Source: Siphonodentalium dalli
Lineage: Eukaryota > Mollusca > Scaphopoda > Gadilida > Siphonodentaliidae
Length of the DNA: 64,000 nucleotides
Direction of reading: 5' to 3'
Assembly (NCBI GenBank): GCA_032622095.1
Contig: CP136068.1
Span: 157,613,465-157,677,464 of the forward strand
Both the position numbers and the translations under genes were made by a program. Shown here piece by piece: positions 1-11,417 of the stretch (within the stretch, counting starts at the first letter, position 1; the number at the start of each line of letters is the position of its first letter). The notes under the pieces are model-generated. The model had not been told where the DNA came from and made no database searches. It saw nothing but the letters and a program-made list of their open reading frames with translations.

Positions 1-730
1 TAAATGAAAACAAGAGATGGACTGTCGTCCGGTGCATACCCCCTTGTGGATTACCGCCTAGTGTGGGCATATCTATAACTTATGACTGCTATACTCAGAC
101 AGATTGGACCCAAAAAATCAGAATTTTCATATAAACAAAGATGAATAACTATAGAACAAAAAACAAAACAAAACAGTTGAATGTGCCATTAAATATCCTC
201 ATATTGGTGAACATCCATACAAAATTTCATTGAGATCCGAGCATTACTGTTCAAGTTATGACCTGAACAGACATCGGATGGACCAAACAGCCAACCTTTC
301 CAGATAAACAAAGATGAATAACTATAGTATGGAAAAGCGAAACAGAACAATGGAACCCTCTATTGAATGTCATCATACTAGTGAACATCCATACCAAATT
401 TCATTGAGATCCCAGCACAACTGTTGAAGTTACGACATGAACAGACATCGGACGGACCAAAAATCAAAAATTTCCAGATAAACAATGATGAATAACTCTA
501 GAATGGAAAATCCGAACAAAACGATGGAAACCTCTATTTACTGTCCTCATAGTAGTGAACATCCATACCTAATTTCATTGAGATCTGAGCACTACTGTTA
601 AAGGATAATAACCTGATATATCAGGATACGTAACCTGATATATCAGGATACTAACCTGATATATCAGGATAGGTAACCTGATATATCAGGAAACTAACTG
701 AAGAGGAGGTGGCGGTTCCAGGTCGCCGTA
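1..730. mobile_element. DNA transposon G, right part (cut by window start)
   Basis: This is the right-hand portion of the non-autonomous transposon seen complete at 37,337-38,926; position 1 corresponds to 38,191. It holds about three and a half ~175-bp tandem units sharing AAATTTCATTGAGATCC, then four copies of the palindrome CCTGATATATCAGG (about 606-691), then the right terminal inverted repeat ending GGTCGCCGTA at 730. The next six bases, GATTTC, are the target-site duplication defined in the complete copy. No transposase is visible. Confidence 0.75.
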
Positions 731-1297
731 GATTTCGACGAAGCGGACCGAATTTGCGAAACATGCAATGAAATCGACAATTATTTACTGTACTTCTTCT
801 GTCAGACGAGCGCGCCCTATTCTACGAGAACATATCACCCAATCTGTTAAACATCCCCAACGAGAAAATATTTAAACAAATAATGATCAGCAGCGACTCA
901 AAAACTATGCGGGCTTTGGGGCACACTTTGTCCACTATGGATTGAAAAGGAAAGGGGTTTGGCAACAGAGTAACGACTCTTAAATCGAGTACAACAAAAA
1001 AGGAACAAAGATTCTTCGACTTGAGACCATGTCAGTGTTGCCAGTATCAACTCTGAATGGTATGTTTGCCAATCATCTACATATATTATCTGAACGTATG
1101 ATAGGCATATACCGGTATAACATATGTATATTGTCATATATAAGCATATACCGCCATATATCATTGTTGTTACATTGTACTTAACTTTGTTTCATGTAAT
1201 CCGTCCATTTTGTCTTGTTATTCTGTGTTCATGTACATTTGACCATATATGGTGTAACGTACAAATAAACATGATTGATTGATTGATTGATTGATTG
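731..1297 (+). mobile_element. LINE H, 3' end with (ATTG)n tail, unit I
   Basis: The 3' end of a non-LTR retrotransposon. Just right of transposon G, the plus strand reads ...DEADRICETCNEIDN, a CX2C zinc-finger start typical of LINE ORF2 C-termini. A shifted frame further on reads NLLNIPNEKIFKQ and SSDSKTMRALG, so the ORF is frameshifted. The 3' UTR ends with AAATAAACATGATTG and a run of ATTG repeats to about 1,297, a usual LINE tail. The same tail occurs at 29,068-29,257 and 38,927-39,494. Clade not determined. Confidence 0.7.
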
Positions 1298-2058
1298 GTA
1301 AGTCAATGTGTTTATTCGTGTTGTTTTCCAGCCTGTGTTCGAGAAAATAATCCCATAACGGGCTTATTTTAATGAGCGAAATAAGCTCATATTGGAATTA
1401 TTAAGACTCATTATATATGTATGCTATATTTGAACCTAAAACAAGGATGTTAAAACAGTCCAATGTGGGATTATTTCCATAAGAAATAAGCCCATATTGG
1501 TATTATTTAATCCACCTTTATTCATCGCAACATATATTCTCGTAAAAATAGGTTCATATTGGACCTAAAGATTCACATAGGTTCATATTGGACTTATTCG
1601 ATTCTGAAATAAACCCACAGTGAACTACTACCCGCTATTCAGCTAAATGGCATGGGCCACAGTTAAAACAAATTTTAAAGAGCGTGAGTCTGGTATGTCG
1701 TGTCGATGAAAACATTGAGGTTAAATAATGCCAGTATGAGCTTAATTCGCTCATTAAAATAAGCCCGTTATGTGCTTATTTTTATGAGAACAGGATGAAA
1801 CATGTCCTCGTGCAAATAGGTTCATATTGGACCTACTTGTAACTATTCACAGGTTTATGTTGGAACTATCTGATTCTGAAATAAGTACATACTGAGTCCC
1901 TTATTCCGTTGAATGGCGCCAAACACCGTACAAAGAGCGTAGATTTGGTAAGTTGTGTTTATGAAAAAAGGCAGATTAAATCATTCCGATATGGGCTCAT
2001 TTCGTATGTAAATAGTCCCATATTGTACTGTGTTTTAAACAGACTGTTCCCCAAAATT

Positions 2059-2202
2059 CCGCACATTATCTGCTTATAAATAATTTAGTTTAGGTAGATA
2101 ATCTGATTAGAATGTCATCATTTTCAGTCTATAATGTGCTGAAAATGAGAATATTTTAGTCACATTATCGACTCATAATGGGGCAATTCAGATTATGTGC
2201 GG
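2059..2202. repeat. 144-bp compound hairpin repeat
   Basis: Terminal inverted repeat CCGCACATTATCTG on the left, with CAGATTATGTGCGG closing on the right. Inside is a second inverted pair around ATAATGTGCTGAAAAT and CACATTATCGAC. Near-identical copies sit at 30,017-30,160 and 40,254-40,397. Diverged ones are at 3,328-3,481 and 34,637-34,784, and weaker ones near 30,805 and 31,815. Likely a MITE-like element or structured satellite module; no coding capacity. Confidence 0.6.
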
Positions 2203-3327
2203 ACAATCACACAACTAAGCCAACCCATGACTTTTCAGATGTACGCTATTTAAAGACATAATATGGATTTGTTCGGGTATGTGAAACTGATAAGTTAGCA
2301 TTCAGGCGCTATGTCAACTGGAGGAATGTAGCATTTTAATAACATATGGCAATAGTCCCATATTGTACTGCTTTAAAAAGCCGAGATTTAGGTCAATATA
2401 GAGCTTATATATATTGCGATTAAATAATGCCAAAATTATCGCTCGTTAAAATACGGCCGTTAAGTGCTTATTTTCACGAAAATAGCTTGATATCTGCATG
2501 GCAAGTGTTGAGTTGTTTAATCGTGTTGTTTTCCAGCCTGTTGACGTGAAAATAAGCACACCACGTGCCTATCTCATATTGTTATGTGCTTATTTTCATG
2601 AGAACAGGGTGACGTCTGCATGGTAAGTCTTGAGTTGGTTTATTTGTGTTGTGCCACAACACGAATTGCTAAAATAAGCATGACGAGCTTATCGCATATT
2701 GAAATATCTATATAGGGCTGTTATAATAACCAGCGTTTAGGCCCATATGAAGCTTATTTAGTTTTCAAATAATGGCAGTTTGCAGTCTGTTTTCGTGAAA
2801 ATAAACACAAAACAGGACTTATTTTAATGAGCGAAATAAGCTCATACAGAGGTATAATTTAACTTAATATGTATACATGTACGCTATATATATGGACCTA
2901 TAAACGTGGCTTTTTAAACAGACAATATCAGACTGTTCTATCGAACTAGTCCCATATTGGTATTATTCAATCTAATTTGTTTTCATCGAAACATATCCTC
3001 ATGTAAATAGGTTCATATTTGACCTTTAAGTATTCACATAGGTTCTTTTGATTCTGATATAAGTCCACAGTAAGCTTATAGCCATTATTCGGTTGAATGG
3101 CGAGGGCAGCATTGACTATAAAGAGCTTGAATCTGGTAGGTTGTGTCGATGAAAAAAGCTAGATTAATAATACTGATATGGGTTTATTTCAGTAAAAACA
3201 ATACAATTAGGGTAGCTTTGGTAAGTAAGTGATAAACTAAGGTAGATACAATAATGCCAATATGGGCTTATTTCTTATGTAAATAGTCCCATATTGTACC
3301 GTTTTAAAGAGCCTGTTCCCCAAATTC

Positions 3328-3481
3328 CCGCACATTATCTGCTTATATAAAAAGTCAATATTCTAGGTAGATAATCTGCTTATGAACGCTCTCAATTTGA
3401 GTCGATAATATGCTGAAAATTATAACAAATTAGTCACATTATCGCCTCATAATGGAACAATTCTAATCATATTATGAGCGG
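3328..3481. repeat. Compound hairpin repeat, diverged copy
   Basis: A diverged copy of the 2,059-2,202 family: starts CCGCACATTATCTGCTTA, contains GTCGATAATATGCTGAAAAT and CACATTATCGCC, and ends ATTATGAGCGG. The unit II equivalent near 41,515 lacks the left terminus. Confidence 0.5.
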
Positions 3482-4910
3482 ACAATGACACAACTAAGCC
3501 AACCCACAGCTTATCAGATGTACGCACTTTAAAGACATATTATGGACTTGTACGGGTATGTGAAACTGATAAGTTAGCATTCAGGCGCTATGTCAAGTAA
3601 ATCGACCGTACCTCTCCATAGAAATCATCGTCTGAACTACGCTCAATTGTAAATATTTACTTCTGGAACAGGGACTATTGGCGACAATACGGGCTTATAT
3701 CATATTATTATGTGCCTATTTTCACGAGAACAGTCTTGAGTTGGTTTATTTGTGTTGTATTCCACAACACAAATTGCAAAAATGATCATAAGATGTTCTT
3801 ATCGCATATTGAAATATCCCATATAGGGCTGTTATAATAATCAAATAATCAAATAATGACAATATGCAGCTTGTTCTCGTAAAAATAAGCTCATTACGGG
3901 CTTATTTTAATGAGCGAATTAAGCTCATATATACTGCCATTATTGAACCTAAACGCGATTTTTAAAGCAGTCAAATGTTGGACTATTTCTATGTAAGCCC
4001 ATATTGGTATTATTTAATCTACTTTTTTCATCTCAACATATCCTCAGGTTTATATTGGACATAAATATTCACACAGTTCATATTGGACTTATTTTATTCT
4101 GAAATAAGCCCACGGTGAGCGTATACCAGTTATTCCGTAGAATGGCGCGGGCCACAGTGAAAATACCTTCTAAAGAGCGTGAATCTAGTAAGTTATCTCG
4201 ATCAGAATAGGTAGATAGATTAAATAGTGCCAATATGGGCATATTTCGTATGAAAATAGTCCCATGTTAGACTGTCTTAAACCCCGCATTTTCTGTCCAT
4301 ATCGTATACTGCGGTTAAATAATGCCAATATTTAGTTCATAATAACATGGCGTTTATGTGCTTATTTTCACGAGAACAGTCTGCATGTTGACATTATTTG
4401 AAAACTGAAATACGCTCCATAAGGCCTAAACGCTAGTTATTAAAACAGCCTTACATGTACATGTATATGGGTTATTTCAATATGAGGAAAACCCGTATTG
4501 TGCTTATTTTCACGAGAACACGATTAAACAACTCAAGACTTGTCATGCTGTTCTCATGAAAATAAGTACAAAACGGACATATTTTAATGCGCGATATAAG
4601 CTGATATTGGAATTATTTTACCACAATATACGCTCAATATGGATCTAACACACTGCTTTTATAAATAAAACAGTACAATATGGGATTATTTCCATACATA
4701 TCAGGGCCAACCAAATTATCTTAAAGATAAACTCTTCGAAAATGCTTACCATACGCCCCCCCCCCCAATTTGCATGTTGTTTTAGGGGTATAATATTGTT
4801 TGATACTTTTATTCCAATAACCAATAATACATGGTAATAAGGAACATGAATTAATAACATAATGTGGGTGCGGGAAAACAGCATGGCGATTCAAACTATT
4901 TCACTGACAT

Positions 4911-5240
4911 TTAAAGATGTATATATTAGGGATCCATACTTTCAGTTACAAGATGTGGAATATAATTGAATGCAACACCACTGAATAACTTGTTGAACGC
5001 ATGCATGTCACATGACATTTAATCGATGTATGTTGTCAGATAATAGACAGATATGATTCCACTTTCTTACAGAAGATAAATGAGTAAATAAGTAAACTTT
5101 TAGAATTTTTGTTCTTGCCATTCACGGGGGGGGGGGGGGGGTTATCATTCGATGTATTTATTAAGTGCCACTTCGTGTTCCCATTGTGTTATTTTATATA
5201 CTGGAGAATTAAATTTCTGGATCCCTTAATACATCTTTAA
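4911..5240. mobile_element. TTAA-flanked MITE-like element, unit I
   Basis: Begins TTAAAGATGTATATATTAGG and ends with the inverted counterpart CCTTAATACATCTTTAA, giving terminal inverted repeats of roughly 25 bp with TTAA at both outer ends. The interior has no ORF and carries an 18-base G run. The unit II copy is 43,096-43,420. TTAA ends occur in piggyBac- and Kolobok-type families, but no transposase is present to decide. Confidence 0.6.
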
Positions 5241-5278
5241 CATGTAGTTAACATACTTAAAATTTTAAGGATTAATAT

Positions 5279-5550
5279 AATTGTTTTGATAAGTATAAGT
5301 ACCGGTATGTGTGACTTTAGATCATCATTGTTTTGATAAGTATAAGTACCGGTATGTGTGACTTTAGATCACCATTGTTTTGATACGTATAAGTACCGGT
5401 ATGTGTTACTTTAGATCACCATTGTTTTGATAAGTATAAGTACCGGTATGTATGACTTTAGATCATCATTGTTTTGATAAGTATAAGTATGTGTGACTTT
5501 AGATCATCATTGTTTTGATAAAAGTAAGTATGCGTGACTTTAGATCATCA
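5279..5550. repeat. 47-bp VNTR, six units
   Basis: Tandem units of about 47 bp, each with TTGTTTTGATAAGTATAAG, mostly ACCGGTATGTGTGACTTTAG, ending AGATCATC. Units five and six are shortened (they lack the ACCGG part). The unit II copy at 43,459-43,683 has five units, so the array changed length after the segmental duplication. Confidence 0.8.
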
Positions 5551-6577
5551 TTGTTAGATCATTAATACAAATATTAATGTCCTATCCTATAAATACCTGA
5601 ACAAAATCAATAATTTCTTAGTTAACATCAGCCAAACAAAGAAAATATTATATATCATATTCCAATCAACGTGTTTTCAAATATTACAACAAAGTAAAGA
5701 CTTACACATAAACAATTAAAATATTACGATGCTCAAGAACAGATATATAATTATATAATTAAGAACACGTTTTTCATTGTCAACCGATATTGTGTAAGGA
5801 AATCATAAACGCTCTTTATAATAGGTTATTTATGTAACTTTGGGGGGGGGGGGGGCAATACATCTGGCAAAACATGAAAATAATCTGCCGAATTTTTGAA
5901 AGTCGGTATCTTATCTTACCACCTAAACCTATGGATGTGAAGTTATTAAAATTCATAAAGAAGATTCAAATCTGAAAGAATGTTAAACTGTAGTGTAGAT
6001 GCGCAAAATGTGAGAGAAATGGTTACTGAAATAAATGGAAATTCGCATTAATTTACACAAAAACCTCAACCTTTTGAGAAAACAATAACATTCAAACAGT
6101 TTTACAAATACACTCTGATATAAAAAGTGTTTAGATATATTGCTGATGATGGTAATCGTAAAATATATTAAATAAAAAAACATTGTACCTAAGTTGTTTT
6201 TCACAAGATGACCGCATTTTTCGATCCAAAACTGATAGGAACCAAATCGAAGGGTGCGAGGATCGAACTTCACTGACAATTCGCGCACGTGGTAGTAGGA
6301 GGGCGCGAAGCGCCCAGGATGGTCGAAAAGATCGAGAGATCTTCTCCTTCACCCTCAATTTGATGTTTTGGTGTTGTTTTGCATGACAAAAGCCCACCAA
6401 AAGTCTCACCATGTCTGACCGTGGCAAATTATTGATTGGGTTGGGCCCACGAGCTTTAATAAGGGGTGGAGGGTGCCCAGGGAGTCCCTGACGAGGTTGA
6501 TATCGTTGATGATGCTGATGCTGCTGAGCGAGCCTGGAGTGGTGCGCTGAAATGGAGAACGGGGCCCCCGATGTTAG

Positions 6578-6579
<2 letters not shown>

Positions 6580-6612
<33 letters not shown>
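6580..6612. repeat. (TA)n microsatellite
   Basis: A run of alternating TA inside element C. The corresponding place in the plus-strand C copy near 16,300 also carries a TA run. Confidence 0.9.
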
Positions 6613-6616
<4 letters not shown>

Positions 6617-6978
6617 AAGCTCATGTGTACAAAAGCAAGCAGTTTTTTTGTTGTCAGGAAAACAAGGGGAGGGCGGGCGCGACACCCGCGTATGAAGGAG
6701 AGAGCCCGACAAGTAATGGTATGTTGTTACGTAATTATGACCCACCCTACCTCCCCCATACCGTAGCACGGGCATAGGTGAAAACATATTTTGACAATTT
6801 CATATACAGTGTTAATTAAGGATTTTATTAGCTGAAATAAATCTGAACAGCGATGACTATTGTATTGCAGTGAAAGAGATTTTAATTCCAATTGCATGTT
6901 TGAACACTGCTGTATTGAATGGCATGTGATGTTGAGCAGAATAGCAGAAGGGCGCGAACACCCGAGATGATCGATGTG

Positions 6979-7086
<108 letters not shown>

Positions 7087-7654
7087 GAGGAGATTGGAGT
7101 TGGTGAGTTACCCGGAAAAGTTGATGCATTTTTCTATCCCATCCTTCCCCATATCGTGCACGGGCGTAGGTGAAAGCATATTCTTAACAATCATATACAG
7201 TGTTTATTCAGATTTTTATTCGCTGAAGTAATTTTGAACGATAATGAACAGGACATGATATACATCTATATATATAATTATTGTACAATGAACATATTTT
7301 TTTGGTTTATATGATTTTTTTGGTTATTTTATTTGTATTATGTAAAATTATGAATGTACAAATTGATAATTACAATGTATTCTTGAAGGGCCGTTCCTGG
7401 CCTCCCGAAGAAAAACGCAGAGCAGCAAGCGAGCCGAACATATGTAGGTATATGTCCGGCCTAACTCGATGAGAGCTTTGATGACCACTTATGGGTCTGA
7501 AGTTTCCTTGCACCCCACCCCAAGCTAAGTGCTGGGTCGGTTTTTATGCCGGGTCCCGCTCGATAGGTGTTGTCGGGGGAGTGGAATGTGTTAGACACGA
7601 GCGCTAGTTTCTGTAAATGTTACAAGATTGGCAGTTAGTTAGTTGGTTTAGAGG

Positions 7655-8920
7655 ACTACTATGGGGGGTTTGGGAAACTTTCCCGGGAAGATTTGAAAGG
7701 GGCGGAACCCCTCTCCTACAACCCACTGTGATTTAATATAAAGTACATGTAATGGTAATACATTAAACATGAGATTGATGAAGGTGAAGTGAAAATGATC
7801 TATTTTTTTTTTTTTTTCTTGTTTGCTTTCCTTTTTCGTCGGTTTGGTATTGTTGTTGTTGTTGTTGATGCTGTGGCTGTGTCCGAGTAGGAACTGGATT
7901 TTTCTTTTTCTTCTGTTTGTTCCTGCTTTCCGCATGGAGGAGGGCGTTTGGAACAGAGTATATTCTCTCCTTGAATTTTGACAATGCCTTGTGCAGGGTC
8001 CAGCTCGTCAGGTCCTCTGTAAACGTGACTATCCCTCAGCAGGAAGAATTCGCGATTGTTGATTGGGTATTTCATTCCTGCTGCGTGGTGTTCACGAATC
8101 GCCACTGCGATGTCATCACGCTCGAAGTCGATCTGATCTTCTGTTGGAGACGCCGGCTTCACGTCATACCTCGGCGTCGGAGGGGCGGAGATGGTGCTAT
8201 CCGCCCCTGGTGGAGAAAGGCTGGGTGGTGTTTCCATCTCCACGTTGAAACTGGCGGCAGGGACATCGGGGGTGGTATCCGCGTCCCTGTCTCCGCTCGT
8301 CTCTGTGCCGACAGCAGGGACCTCCGGCAGATCTACGGAGTCCCTGCTATCTGGTCTGATGTCACCTGTCTCCATGCAGGCCGGGTCGTCTGGGCGTCTC
8401 TCAGACAACTCCGGCCTACCGGCTGTGACACTGGATGGCTGAACCACACGGGGAGGGGTGACCGGTCGATCAACGGTCGCCCCCATCTCCTTCTTCCATT
8501 TCGCCCGTCTGGCTGCGTCCCTTCTCCTTCGAGCTGGTGTCTTTTTCTTAGGAGGCTCCTCTTTCATGGTACGGCTGGTCTTGGTCTTGCTCCAGGTGGA
8601 AGATTTCTGGTTTCCAGCATCTCCCGTCCTGAATTCAACGCAGAGAGTCAAATAGCCTCTGTTAGACTGGAGATTCCAGCTAACAATATCCGCAATTTGA
8701 GATCTCTCTATCGCTGCTAACGCGGCGTCAGGGATTAACTCCATTGTCCGTCGCACTAAGCCTAATCCAAAACCGTCTCACTCGCCGGCATCAGCACGAG
8801 GGCGGTTGCTTCCAATTAAGGTTACAGACCGCTCAAATCACTCGTACCGACGCTCCGACAAGACAAGGAACTAATAGAGCCAAATAGAATCTGACTTGTT
8901 CGCTCCACTTGCTGCCAGAG
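7655..8920 (-). mobile_element. Element B1, full-length ORF1-only retroelement
   Basis: A 1.27-kb minus-strand element bounded by the 12-bp duplication TTGGTTTAGAGG (7,643-7,654 and 8,921-8,932). Read on the minus strand it starts CTCTGGCAGCAAGTGGAGCG and ends with a short hairpin region (GAAAGGGG/CCCCTTTC) and CCCCCCATAGTAGT. B4 at 25,575-26,706 has the same ends. It carries one ORF and no reverse transcriptase, so it would depend on another element, comparable in concept to half-LINEs (HAL1). B1 lies directly downstream of B2 (minus-strand order), separated only by the 12-bp site. Confidence 0.75.
7800..8756 (-). CDS. B1 ORF1-like basic protein (318 aa)
   Basis: Uninterrupted ORF of 318 codons. 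The start at 8,756 follows a ~165-bp 5' UTR. The N-terminal ~60 residues (MELIPDAALAAI..., SWNLQSNRGYLTLCVEFRT) match B4 closely. Next comes a basic patch (PPKKKTPARRRRDAARRAKW) likely to bind nucleic acid, then a Pro/Ser/Asp-rich linker. From about residue 200 the C-terminal part is unlike the other B copies and includes NREFFLLRDSHVYRGPDELD; it ends in a lysine run. No zinc knuckle, endonuclease or RT motif is visible. Role inferred: an RNA-binding gag/ORF1-like protein. Confidence 0.55.
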   Translation of the reverse strand: MRRTMELIPDAALAAIERSQIADIVSWNLQSNRGYLTLCVEFRTGDAGNQKSSTWSKTKTSRTMKEEPPKKKTPARRRRDAARRAKWKKEMGATVDRPVTPPRVVQPSSVTAGRPELSERRPDDPACMETGDIRPDSRDSVDLPEVPAVGTETSGDRDADTTPDVPAASFNVEMETPPSLSPPGADSTISAPPTPRYDVKPASPTEDQIDFERDDIAVAIREHHAAGMKYPINNREFFLLRDSHVYRGPDELDPAQGIVKIQGENILCSKRPPPCGKQEQTEEKEKSSSYSDTATASTTTTTIPNRRKRKANKKKKKK

Positions 8921-8932
8921 TTGGTTTAGAGG

Positions 8933-9602
8933 ACTACTATGGGGGGTTTGGGAAACTTTCCCGGGAAGATTTGAAAGGGGCGGAACCCCTCTCCTACAAC
9001 CCACTGTTGGATTTAATTTGAAACATGTTATGGTAATACATAAGCATGAATTGGTGAGGGTGAAATGAAAATGATCTATTTTTTTTTTGATTTCTTGGCC
9101 TTCTTTTTGGTTCTATGTTCTGATGATGTTGCTTGTTGCTGTTGTTGTAGTTGAGCTTCCAATATTTCCTCCCTTGCTTTCGCCCGTATGTTTCTGTCTT
9201 TTACTCCTTGATCATCCCATGCTTTCGCACGTATGTCCCTTTCTTTTTGTTCTTGATCATGCTTCTGTTGCCATATCGCATGTTCTGCCATGAGTTTTTC
9301 GTGTTTTTCATTGCGCTCTGCGTCAGCAAGGGTGATGGCTGTACTGGTGTTGTTGTTGGTGCTGGTGGAGCTGGGGGACACCGGGATGTTTTGGTAATCC
9401 GGTGTCCGAGGTGTAAAACTATCCAGTTCCACGTCGAAGCTGGCGGCAGGAACATCTGGGGTGGTATCCACGTCCCTGTCTCCGCAAGCCTCGACGACGA
9501 CAGCAGGGACCTCCGGCAGATCCACGGAGTCCCTGCTAGCTGTTCCAATGTCGTCAGTCTCCATGCAGGTCGGGTCGTCTGGGCGTCTCTCAGACAACTT
9601 CA
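8933..9602 (-). mobile_element. Element B2, 5'-truncated copy
   Basis: Minus-strand B copy with the same 3' end as B1 (hairpin region, CCCCCCATAGTAGT), truncated at 9,602 where it joins the 3' end of an A element. It keeps the last ~175 codons of an ORF (9,076-9,602). B1 and B2 share the site CCTCTAAACCAA, so B1 seems to have inserted into the same target next to B2. Confidence 0.7.
9076..9602 (-). pseudogene. B2 ORF1-like fragment
   Basis: C-terminal ~175 residues of a B-family protein; the start codon is missing through 5' truncation at the A junction. The shared middle segment (KLSERRPDDPTCMETDD, SFDVELDSFTPRTPDYQNIP) matches B3 and B4. The C-terminal part is different again: a Glu/Lys/Gln-rich, coiled-coil-like stretch (two similar RDIRAKA/RNIRAKA segments, a Q run) ending in lysines. 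Confidence 0.55.
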
Positions 9603-9747
9603 TCTTGTCATTAAAGGGACAATGATGATTTGGTTCATGAATAAGCCGTCTGGCAAAACGCCCGTTCTGGTAGTAAGTATCGGGACCCTCCTGGTCTCAT
9701 GACCAGGACTGAGTCAAACCCCCGTTTAAAAAAAAGAAGAAAAAAAA
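9603..9747 (+). mobile_element. A element 3' terminus (5' part lost)
   Basis: The last ~125 bp of an A element: TGTCATTAAAGGGACAATG, the hairpin-forming terminus with CCGTCTGGC, and the end CAAACCCCCGTTT plus an A-rich tail with scattered G. It abuts the next A copy (A1) head to tail at 9,748, as in the unit II array. Its upstream part was replaced by B2. The terminal hairpin is shorter than in other copies (TTGGCTGAACCCGTCGGG is missing). Confidence 0.75.
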
Positions 9748-9944
9748 GAAGATTCATCGTTTTTCGCCACGCAACCTACGCAGAAAGCTGAATTATATCT
9801 ATGTTTCTGTGAGTGTATTGTGTGCGTTAATACGGATTTCTCACCCAGGTTCCAGGCCTCGGGGAGCATCCAGGATGTGGCTGGGAATTTTCCTGCAGCA
9901 GTCAATTCAGGTCGTATAACATCACGCCCCAGCACGTGCACCCA

Positions 9945-11268
9945 ATGGCTGTTCATACTGATAGCGTTAATGGCGTCCTTTGGCGTCCTTCACCAGTTTT
10001 ATTCGGGCCCACTAATGCCCCACCACCGTTGTGTTCCGATGATGTGGCGGGTAATGTCCCATCCGTTCTCATAGAAAGCTTAGATCCTTTAGATCCCTAC
10101 AAAGATTTATACCTTACTGCAAATCGGAAAATTCCCGACGACGTTCGAGGGGATCTTCTAGAGCGCACAGTAAGCGCCAACATTCGTGGGGTTAACCCCG
10201 GTAGGATCACAGCGGCTTCTTTAGCGGACAAAGTTCTTGCCGAGATGCCAGGTTCCAATATAACCGCCATTTATCGTGGAAGGTCCATCCGGGATTGGAA
10301 AATCGTTTTCGTCAACAAGGTGGACGTTGAAAAATTCATCCAACTTCAGGAATTCCAACCTTACGGTGATGACTTATTTGTGGGATGGTCGGGTTCCCGT
10401 CAACGGGTCACCACAATACGTATCAACTGGCTACCTTACCATGTACATCACGGAAACGTGTACGAACAATTATGTGGTTTCGGGGAAATAACATACATGG
10501 GATATGATTCCTTTCACAAACAAGGCCGTAAAATTGCAAACGGGGTACGGATTTTGAAGGCAAAGCTATCTGTGGAAGACTTCCAGGCCTTTCCCGATTT
10601 TATAGAGGTGGAGGGCAACACCGGATTGGTGACCGTGGTCGGACGCCCCCCTCTGTGCCTGCGGTGTCGGGGTAGGGGCCATGTTAGGGCCACCTGCCCT
10701 CAGGGTAAACCTAGTTCGTATGCCGGTGCTGCTGGCCGTCACCCGGAGGATGATGAGAGGAAGCTCCCACGGGGGGTAAGGATGTGCAGACCTCGGATGT
10801 GCCGGACACACGCACCCCCCCCCCCCCCCCCCTGGTGAGGATTATTCCGTGCCGCCAGTCTTGTCTCTGTCCCAGTTTCAAGCTCAGTTCGACAATGCAA
10901 TTCCGCCCACTGGGGATATTCGGCCCAGTTTGACTGATTTTGCGGACGATCTTCCTGCTCCACCACCGGAAGTATTGAATTTTCATACTCCTGCGGGAGA
11001 CGTTTTAGCAGTGTCAGGGGGCATTGAGGTGATGGACACTTTCGCCCCCCGGCCAAGCGATTCACGGAAACGTTCCCACGACCATTCAGACGACGAAACA
11101 GACAATAATAAATTGGTTGTGGTTGTCAAACGAGACCTCGCCGCTTCCGAGGACACCATCTTTTGTGATGGTACTGGTTCCTCGTCGGACCCCGGTACCA
11201 TCACGGGAGATGAGAGTTCTCTCGGAGACGGCGTGGTTGAGGATTCAGATGTTTTGTCGGACACTTAA
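9945..11268 (+). pseudogene. A1 ORF1 (RRM-like plus CCHC), frameshifted
   Basis: Homologous to the intact ORF1 at 51,761-53,074. The reading frame begins at ATG 9,945 (MAVHTDSVNG) and runs through an RRM-like stretch (TTIRINWLPYHVHHGNVYEQ) and the zinc knuckle CLRCRGRGHVRATC. It then loses frame in an 18-base C run (10,815-10,832), where the intact copy has seven C. The rest continues in another frame to the stop at 11,268 (MPPVLSLSQFQAQ..., ending DVLSDT). Confidence 0.8.
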
Positions 11269-11417
11269 TTCATACCATTATTATGCTTACAAACTTAAAC
11301 TCAACAAACTCAACTATGTTTGCAACGACTCGGATTAGCCCCCAGATTATGACGACTATTCTTGATTGGCACTTGACCGCGGATTTGTCCACGACTGCCG
11401 ACCTTGCCTACTTCTTT

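Larger units (their letters stand above)
1298..6285. repeat. AT-rich spacer repeat E, unit I copy
   Basis: About 5 kb without a convincing gene. It is nearly identical and collinear with 39,495-44,413. It is built from dozens of degenerate short modules, e.g. GCTTATTTTCACGAGAACAG and its complement, CCCATATTGGTATTATTTAA, and AAAGAGCGTGAATCT, often in inverted pairs. It contains two ~150-bp hairpin repeats (2,059-2,202; 3,328-3,481), a TTAA-bounded MITE-like element (4,911-5,240), a 47-bp VNTR (5,279-5,550) and long G or C runs near 4,757, 5,127 and 5,841. The last ~340 bp form the distal upstream flank of an H3 gene, also seen at 25,045-25,385. Confidence 0.8.

Noticed and set aside
898-1164. 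Minus-strand 88-residue ORF (again at 39,094-39,360)
   Set aside because: Lies over the 3' UTR and ORF2 end of LINE H on the plus strand, low complexity, conserved only because the region is duplicated.
4645-6787. Minus-strand ORFs in E and the C segment
   Set aside because: AT-rich or simple-sequence translations (poly-Ile/Tyr from the TA run); no domain and no codon-like conservation.
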